Part shown: piece after piece, positions 57,439 to 64,000 of the stretch | How positions within the stretch are numbered: position 1 is the first letter of the stretch | Layout: each line of letters opens with the position of its first letter | Source: Eleusine coracana subsp. coracana | Taxonomy: Eukaryota; Streptophyta; Magnoliopsida; Poales; Poaceae | NCBI GenBank assembly: GCA_032690845.1 | Contig: CM064417.1 | Span: 16,150,501-16,214,500, forward strand | Length of the DNA: 64,000 bases | Reading direction: 5' to 3' | Notes under the pieces: generated by a model | What the model saw: the letters and a program-made list of their open reading frames with translations, nothing else | Told to the model about the DNA's origin: nothing | The model's database searches: none | Translations under genes and position numbers: made by a program

Positions 57439-60323
57439 TTATATTAACCCTAATACGTAGTCATCATCTTTCTCCGGAACATTGGGCTCATATGATGCTC
57501 TCGAAACGGCCCACTCATAAAGGGACATATGTTTTGTTGCTAGTAAACCCTTCGAATCAAAGGACTTCTCTTCTGGACTAATAACCTCTCTCAATATAAA
57601 ACAACTAAGAGAAGCGACAATTATATACAAGGCATTTGTACTCAAGTGAATGCGTGATTCAGGAATTATACCCTTTTTGATCTAATAGTTCCTTTTCATC
57701 TTTGCAGCCTATTCTTTCTTTGCCCTTGCGGCTTTCTGTGTCACACGAGCAGAGTCTGTTAATATATAAGGTATTAAAAATAAAAAATAAAGTAAAATAG
57801 ACATAAACAAAATCAACTTACCTCTTGTTTAGACTCCTTAATGATATGGTCTAGGTAAGTTGAAGTGCTAGTCGAGAAGACACAAGTGTAGTAACCACAA
57901 TGCACACTTTCTCGTATTTGCTTATGGCATTATAAATTAGAGAACACAAGTTTGTTACATTTACGATAATTATATGAATGGATAGTATGATAAGGACGTG
58001 ATGAGATGCATATAAATCTTACCCAAAACCTATGACGGAAGTACATGTTCTTTTTTCTTGTAGGATAACATGGCCCGTCGGCTACGACATATTTCTCGTA
58101 AGCACTGCGTGATCGACAAAAGCTTATTCTTAGATGATATTAATATCATCAAACCATACACACGTAGACCAATTTCTTACCGATCTATGATTTCCAGAAT
58201 ATCGTTGTATAACTTCTTGTTGAAGTCCAGGCTATCAAGCGCTAGAAGGTACCCTTCTTTGGGAAATATCATCAAACAGATCAAATGATCGCTACAACAA
58301 TGTTGTCAACAAGTTAATTACGATTGGATTTAACTTTAACATAGAATACATGACGAAGGCAGTAGTTGTCCAACTTACTAGAAGTTGTAAGGGGACATAA
58401 TGCCATCTCTATCTTGCCACCTCATGAAGCAGTCGTACAAGTAATTTGCAACATAAGTCCTTGCTTCTATTGTCAAGACTGTCTTCATGTTAGCAAGTTC
58501 TGTCGGTGTCTTATCCGGATTGTTTTCCGGATTTACCGTTGGGTTGATCGAGCTTTGGTTGATCCGGTTTGGGTTGACGTAGGCCACCCTCCAATCTTTT
58601 TTGTCGGTCTCCTTTCTTTGGAAAAAGGAGTTCATGTTATAAAAAAAGCATAAGATAATATATAGAATTATACTTAAAATACAAAGTAGATCGAACACGA
58701 CACTTACATGCACCACAAGGTGATGAAGGTGACGTCCATCTTGTATAGACAAAACATCGAGTGGACATCCTCCCAAAATAGGTATAATATTTATTCGTCT
58801 TCTTTGTTGAACACCTCTTTTGGAATCTTACAAGTGATTTCGGTGAGCCCTTCTTTTAATGCCATCATGTACCAGTCGTGCAACTTCCGCATCTCCCACG
58901 ATAGGTTCTTGTACATGTTCTTTGATATAAGGGGTTTACCGAATACGAATTTGAGGTAGTCCACTTCATCCGCAGGATTGTCCAAAAGTTGATCTTCGTA
59001 CGACAATACATCTTGAGGATCTTGTTCTTGCAGGACGAGCTTGCCGGTGGTTGCTAGACGTTTTTCCAATCCAGCCAAGTACTTATCAACATCACTTTTT
59101 GCTTTTGGGTCCTTTGCCTCTTTGTCAAAACCGGTAATCATCTTTGAGATTACCGGAGCCTTGACGACAACTGGCGTAGGCTGAACTTCGATTACTGGAG
59201 CCTGAACTTGAACCATCGCAGTCGCTGTTGACAGAGGCTTGACTTGAATTGCTGGAGCCTGGACTTGAATTGCTGGAGCCTTGACGACAACAGGCGAAGC
59301 CTCGAGTTGAACAGTCTTCGGAAGAGGCTCGTTGTCATGATAGATTATAGGACTGAGAGTCGAGCCGTCTTCCGCATGAGTAGATTGGGGCTTGTTGCCC
59401 GAAGCTACCGTAGACATAGGAGACTGTTGTCCAGCTGTCGTGACTGGCTGGCTCGCACGAAAGAACCCGTGACCAGACAACGGGGGTGGAGAAGCTCGTG
59501 TGGAGAGGACAACATCACGACGTTTCCAAATGATGAAAGAGATGAGCGCATCTTGGAGAGTTTCTATACCCGCCTCAGGTATCAGGCATTCGATCTCGTT
59601 GTCCTCATAGCCAGGTACTATTTTCGACACGGAGACACGCACGTAACCGGGAAGGATATCCTGGTTATGGAGCGTCCGTCCTAGAAGTGCCATGCCAGAT
59701 GCAACCTTCATCGTCTTCCCCTTGTAACCAAATGGTACATGTAACTCACAAAGAGTATCCTCAGTAAGGTCCTCTATTTCTGGTTGCATCAAGACCGATG
59801 GTTCCGTAGAGACTGATTGTTGCGTGGATGAGGACATACCATGAAAGAAGACGTCCATTGTTGCCTCCAAGCTGGGGTCCAAATAACCGCTTTTCATGTC
59901 GACAGCTAACACCATGAGTTGTCGCCTCCAAGCTTCATTGGCTTTCTCTTCTTGATCTTTCTTTTTCAATGTATGCTTCTTATACAGGTGAGATGATGTC
60001 TCCAAGAAACCTTATTTCCATGTGGCCGATGATGACACTCGTCGTACCTGACCACCATGTTCCTTGGTCCCAATAGTCATGCTGAGCTGGTCCATGTGAT
60101 ACTCAGTTGTAAATAGACCAGCCTCCGTCTGTGCCGTGATGGGACCTTTCAAGGCTTGTACAACTTCACCTGTCGCGGGATCCTTCACAATAATCTCTCG
60201 TTCTTTAGTTAAGTCGGAGCGACCATACACCCAATTCTTGTTACGCTCATTGGTGTTCGGTAACAGATCAGGTTTTCCTTCCGCGCGGAGCTTGGCTTCC
60301 TTCTCTCTCCAAATCGAAATCTT
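57439..60323 (-). pseudogene. CACTA accessory gene: Transposase_24-like N-terminus, DUF8039-like middle, C48 Ulp1 protease C-terminus
   Basis: Six exons with GT-AG sites: 60323-58708, 58615-58379, 58291-58181, 58104-58023, 57920-57822, 57735-57439. The N-terminus (IWREKEAKLRAEGKPDLLP, NERNKNWVYGRSDL, GLFTTE) matches plant Ptta/En/Spm Transposase_24 proteins. HVPFGYKGKTMKVASGMAL is the DUF8039-like segment, followed by a VKAPAIQVQAPAIQV-type repeat linker. The end is a SUMO-protease-like domain with His in FYDHLICL, Asp in LALDSLDF, Gln in the exon starting QIRESV, and Cys in VHCGYYTC. The family deconjugates SUMO-like proteins; its role in CACTA is unknown. In-frame stops at 60012-60014, 58791-58793, 57709-57711 and 57682-57684 break the copy. 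Confidence 0.82.
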
Positions 60324-60361
60324 CTATCTCCAAAAGAAAATAATAGAAAAATCAAAATTTT
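60324..60361. other. intron-like sequence upstream of the first recognised accessory-gene exon
   Basis: The minus-strand acceptor (AG at 60324-60325) implies further exons upstream. The GC-rich leader at 62060-62700 is the candidate first exon. Confidence 0.4.
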
Positions 60362-60796
60362 CTCTTAGTGCGGGTTGCCGAATCAACGGCCTTCCAACGC
60401 TCTAAGATCCTTGACTTGTACAACAACATATATCCGATATCCTAGGATATGGTCTATGTCGCCACACTAGCCTCACTTAGCCTGCTTTCATCATTGAGGA
60501 TGGGTCGATTGCCTACGTAGAATAGATAAGTAGTACAAAGAGACAAGGATAAGAATAGAAAAGTTAAAATTTGCTCTTAGTGTGGGTTGCCGAATCAACG
60601 GCCTTCCAACGCTCTAAGATCCTTGACCTGTATAACAACATGTATCCAATATCCTAGGATATGGTCCATGTCGTCACACTAGCCTCACTTAGCCCGCTTT
60701 CATCATTGAGCATGTGTCGATTGCATCCGTAGAATAGATAAGTAGTACAGAGAGACAAGGAGAACAATATAAAAGTCAAAATTTGCTCTTAGTGTG
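60362..60796 (+). repeat. 212-bp tandem repeat, about 2.05 copies
   Basis: Copies start at CTCTTAGTG 60362, 60574 and 60786 (partial). Shared words include GAATCAACGGCCTTCCAACG and CACACTAGCCTCACTTAGCC. They differ at about 15-20 sites by eye. It lies in the probable first intron of the CACTA accessory gene. Confidence 0.92.
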
Positions 60797-60797
60797 A

Positions 60798-60950
60798 ATA
60801 TATCATAGGCAGCAAGTATATGGCACATATATCATCATATATATCATAGGTAGCAGGTATATGGCATATATATCATCATATATATCATAGGCAGGAAGTA
60901 TATGACATGTATATCATCATATATATCATAGGCAGCAAGCATATGGCAAC
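60798..60950 (+). repeat. 41-bp AT-rich minisatellite, four copies
   Basis: TATCATAGGCAGCAAGTATA-type unit, with TCATAGG at 60803, 60844, 60885 and 60926. It directly follows the 212-bp repeat. Confidence 0.92.
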
Positions 60951-62059
60951 TAAGACATTACTAAATTGAATTAAAAAAACACGTATAAAGACTCAACACT
61001 AGCAAAGTTAACTTTAAGCTAGCTGAAAAACATATTACCAATACAAGAAACAATGACTTGTTACAGAACAACTAAGGCACTAAATGTGCATTCCAAATTG
61101 AAGTCACAATTGTTACAGAGCAACAAATATAGAAGGTACAAAATGTGCGCCCCAAATTCGGTCTGGAATCATTATAGAACAATAAAGATAGAAGATACTA
61201 AACATGCAAGCAAAATTCAGACCACTTGTCAAGATTTTTATCTTCATAAGTGAGATGTCCATTTTCTATTAATGCAATTTTTCCCTAATAAATTCATACT
61301 AGTGCTTTCTGCTCACCGACAATAAACCTCTAAATTTTCAAAGCTACTACGGCATGCAAAGATAAACCTACCATGCAGATAGCACACAAGCTAGTATCTG
61401 AAACTAAACCCAGGCTGCAGAGGCAACAGTAAACAACTAGCTAGTGTGCTTTACAAAATGCAGAGTAGTCGATCAATTCAAGAGTCAATCAGTGCAAGAG
61501 ATTGATCGGCGCTTACCAGATAGAAAAATACACCAACAAGCAAGAGATTGCATATAATATAAACACCTGCGGGCAGAAATCACATAAATTCTAGTTTGAA
61601 AATGCTGGCTGAAATCAGCAATGTGTGCACTAGCAGAGGCCATACTACAATTAGCTAACAAACAAGTTTAGAAACAGAGAACAGACAACACCAGCACTGG
61701 CTATTGGACCAAAAAATCACAAACTGAAGCAGAATACTGCCAGTAAGTTTCAGACAGTAGTCATAACTGGCACACTGTGATGGGCAAGCAGGATACTACC
61801 GGTACTTTTTATAAATAGGCATATTTCTACTAAATTTGCTAGAGATAACCATAAAATCAAAACTAAGTATGTGTTCTCATAGTTATTCTTCAAAAATAGA
61901 GGATATACATCAGCAAACTCAAATCCCTATTTTGAATCGCTTCTTAAGGTTCACGTATCAAATAAACTGAAGCCTCTACATCTACTCACAGAACAAAATC
62001 AGTACAAGGATTACTGCTATGATTCTGGACAACGGGTAACAGAGGATTCAATCGTGGTA
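60951..62059. other. intron-like stretch within the large CACTA element
   Basis: AT-rich, no open frame of note and no recognisable domain; between the GC-rich leader and the first recognised exon of the accessory gene. Confidence 0.45.
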
Positions 62060-62700
62060 CCTTGAGGATTCAATCTCGGACTGTAGTCACCACATGGAGG
62101 AAAGGACACAAAGCAGCAAAAGCAGAGTCGAAGACGAATAGGGGGGAGGTGCGGGAGCTCATACCTTGGGCACGTCCAAGGAGGGGGAGGAGGCCTGCGC
62201 GGCGATGGTCGGCAAGCTCGAGGAGGGGGAGGTGGCACGCGCGTGTCATCGAGGTGGGGGAGGAGGCCGGGGTCGTGGAGGGTGCCCGAGCAGTGGCCGT
62301 CGAGGAGGAGAGGAGGAGGAGACCCTCTCGGCGGCCAGGGCCGGAGTAGAGGCCCACGCAGCATCCGGTGTCGGGGAGGTGGCCCACGCGGCGGTCGGGG
62401 TCAGGGAGGGGGCCTGCGCGGCGGCCAGGGACGAGGAGAAGAGGAGAACCCACGCGGCGGCCGGGGACGAGGAGGAGGCCCACGTGGCGGTTGGGGTCTG
62501 GGAGGAGGCCCGCGTGGCGGTCGTTGATGAGGAGAGGAGGAGAAGGCCCGCACAGCGGCTGGGGTTGGGGAGGGGGCCTGCGCGGCCGCCGTCGACGAGG
62601 AGAGAACCCACGCGGCAGCGCTCGGGGACAGAGAAGGCGGCGGCGCTTGGGGACAGAGTTGGGCAGCCTGACGGCGTGGAGAATACCTTCAGGGAGTTAG
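62060..62700 (-). other. GC-rich leader of the CACTA accessory gene
   Basis: A GGAGGAGGCCCGCGCGG-like degenerate repeat makes all frames open on both strands, so no protein is called. Its position, between a TATA box at 62726 and the downstream exons, and its likeness to the GC-rich middle of the small CACTA element suggest a 5' UTR or first exon. Confidence 0.5.
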
Positions 62701-62725
62701 GGTTTAGACCCTGCGCACACGCCTT

Positions 62726-62734
62726 GTTATATAG
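62726..62734 (-). promoter_or_regulatory. TATA box, CACTA accessory gene
   Basis: CTATATAAC on the minus strand, just upstream of the GC-rich leader and just downstream of the TAGCGGCGG inverted repeat at 62744-62817. Confidence 0.6.
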
Positions 62735-62743
62735 GTGGGACTC

Positions 62744-62817
62744 TTTAGCGGCGGCTCAAGACATCAACCGCGGCTACAACGGAGTAGCGACGGTCGTATT
62801 TGTGAGCCGCCGCTAAA
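62744..62817. repeat. perfect 15-bp inverted repeat of the CACTA subterminal motif at an internal promoter
   Basis: TTTAGCGGCGGCTCA at 62744-62758 is the exact reverse complement of 62803-62817, with two further diverged motifs (CCGCGGCTACAACGG, GTAGCGACGG) between. It sits 10 bp upstream (minus sense) of the TATA box. Confidence 0.85.
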
Positions 62818-62820
62818 AAG

Positions 62821-63471
62821 CCTAGTTCATTTTTATATATTCATTTTTAGAGATAGTTGTATTATTCATGTTTTTTTTGCAGAGCCTTATTCTTTTTTAA
62901 ATTAGTTGTATTATTCCTTATTAAAAATTTACCATAGCCTTGTTTTATTGTACAAAAAAACCTAGAAGTAAACAATACTTTGTTTTGGTTCTGCATTTTT
63001 GCAGAAACACCCCTATGCTTTTTAAACATTTTATTTTTAATTTTATAAAAGAACCCTTGAGTTCATTATTGATTATGTTTTAGTCCTGTCTTTTTACACT
63101 TAGGCCCCTGTACTTAATAAAAATTAATGTTAGGTCCTAAAATTTTGCACAAACAACCCTATTCTTTTTATTAATTACGCTTTAATCCTAATATTATTTT
63201 TACACTTTAATTTTGTTTTGGTCCTAGATTTTTGTAGAAACACCCCTACACTTTTTAAAAATTATAGTTTTAGTCCTCTTATTTTTTCTTGCATTCTTAT
63301 TTTTTGATCGCGCCTTAAATTTTTGGTCTCCTCTTACCATTTCAATAACATCTTCCTATTTAAATAAGTTACACAATATTTATATTCAAATAAGCATAAA
63401 TTACATAGAACATATTACAAGATTTGAATAATATAAGGTACTTAACAAAATAAAATTACATGATGCTTGAG
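62821..63471. other. AT-rich spacer between the two CACTA genes
   Basis: Contains several near-repeats of TTTTGGTCCTNNATTTTTGCA with CACCCCTA (about 62980-63260). No gene recognised. Confidence 0.5.
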
Positions 63472-64000
63472 TTAGCCTTGAACGACTTTTCCTTGGCAGT
63501 GATCGGTGCACATGTAGGGCATTCCGCCGTCAAAGGAGAGTCTTGCTTCTAAGACTTTAAAATTTTTCAGAACTATGAAACATTGCACCTCATAATATTG
63601 ATTGTAGTCATCTTGATCTTCCACATTCTCCACTCCAACGATTCTTTATTTACTTGGAACAACAATGTATTTCTTTTCGTCCTTTGGGTCAAGTACATAA
63701 AACACCTGTTCCACTGTCTTGGCAAGTATCCAAGCCTCATCTTTGTGACCAACATTGTTAAGATCAACAATTGTGAAACCATATTCATCCACCTCGACGC
63801 CATTAGGGTGCTTCACCCATTTGCATTTAAATATGGGGACTTGTAAATTTGCACCGTAGTCTAGTTCCCATATTTCCTCAATGTACCCGTAATACAAGGT
63901 CATCTAGTCCTCTTCATCAATGGCTTCTACTCGTACACCACTGTTTTGACACTTGCTCTTCTTATCCTTCTGTTGGGTGTAGAAGGTAAAACCATTGATG
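63472..64000 (-). pseudogene. TNP2-type CACTA transposase, C-terminal (DUF4216-like) part
   Basis: The minus-strand frame starts at the window edge with INGFTFYTQQKDKKSKCQNSG and continues YYGYIEEIWELDYG, VPIFKCKWV, VDEYGFTIVDLNNVG, VEQVFYVLDP and RIVGVENVEDQDDYNQY, the consecutive conserved blocks of the DUF4216 region downstream of the TNP2 catalytic core. It ends at TAA 63472-63474. Two in-frame stops, TAG 63904-63906 and TAA 63646-63648 (the second probably a Gln codon), break this copy. TNP2/TNPD is the CACTA transposase that cuts the element ends; the catalytic core lies beyond the window. Confidence 0.85.

Larger units (their letters stand above)
56982..64000 (-). mobile_element. large CACTA (En/Spm) element, 3' portion, cut by window edge
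   Basis: The left terminus is CACAACAACAAAAACGACC at 56982, one step from CACTACAACAAA of the small element and followed by the same CCTGTAGCG motif; the fourth base T has become A. Inside, all on the minus strand, are a TNP2-type transposase tail (64000-63472), a GC-rich promoter/leader (62819-62060) and a TNPA-like/Ulp1 gene (60323-57439). This order, transposase then accessory gene then 3' subterminal repeats, is usual for CACTA. The 5' terminus lies beyond the window. An alternative is two abutting CACTA elements with the break near 62.8 kb. Confidence 0.8.

Noticed and set aside
62062..62816. A 216-codon frame and its antisense partners
   Set aside because: Low-complexity Arg/Gly/Glu translation of a degenerate GC-rich repeat. 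It better fits a leader or first-exon region than a protein in that frame.
1..64000. tRNA, rRNA or microRNA genes
   Set aside because: I looked for tRNA-like cloverleaf landmarks and rRNA motifs and saw none I could support; the 7227-7274 hairpin is too short-looped and isolated to call a microRNA precursor.

Overview
The window is nuclear DNA of a grass, most likely rice or another Oryza species. The evidence is the TE community (Stowaway and Tourist-type MITEs, CACTA elements with TAGCGGCGG subterminal motifs, Ty1/copia elements with an initiator-Met-type primer site, a Helitron-like end), the intron/exon splice grammar, GC-rich start regions, and MATH-only genes of the kind greatly expanded in grasses. 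Nothing bacterial or viral is present. Genus is inference; no search was possible.

Layout. 1-2470: a decayed minus-strand copia element entering from the left edge with one short LTR. 2471-6870: MITEs, an hAT-type (ZMYM1-like) transposase relic and a CACTA terminus. 7186-9457: two MATH-domain genes, the first frameshifted and flanked by a perfect 33-bp inverted repeat, the second intact. 9891-19013: a 470-bp tandem duplication whose second copy was split by a PIF/Harbinger-like element (TSD TAA), itself split by a 7-kb copia element (TSD GAGAT).

17089-51549 is the centrepiece: four head-to-tail copies of an 8.6-kb segment. Each copy runs from inside the copia RNase H region, through the 3' LTR and half of the Harbinger element, into a five-exon minus-strand gene for an isoflavone-reductase-like (PCBER/NmrA family) NAD(P)H-dependent reductase. 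All internal junctions are the same: exon 1 of the reductase is fused to copia RNase H at a shared TGG. Only the rightmost copy (46387-51651, 314 codons) keeps the start codon and the GGTGMIG nucleotide-binding loop; the other three lack the first 34 codons. Sequence variants sort the four copies in three mutually incompatible ways along the unit, so the array has been reshuffled by unequal exchange or conversion.

51652-56981: upstream DNA of the intact reductase gene, Tourist- and Stowaway-like MITEs and a complete small CACTA element (54534-55648, TSD TAG). 56982-64000: a large minus-strand CACTA element leaving by the right edge. It holds the 3' end of a TNP2-type transposase (DUF4216-like region) and a six-exon TNPA/Transposase_24-like gene fused to a C48 (Ulp1) protease domain. 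The protease residues and splice sites look intact, but in-frame stops interrupt the gene.

The likely expressed host genes are the MATH gene at 8993-9457 and the rightmost reductase gene; nearly everything else is transposon-derived.
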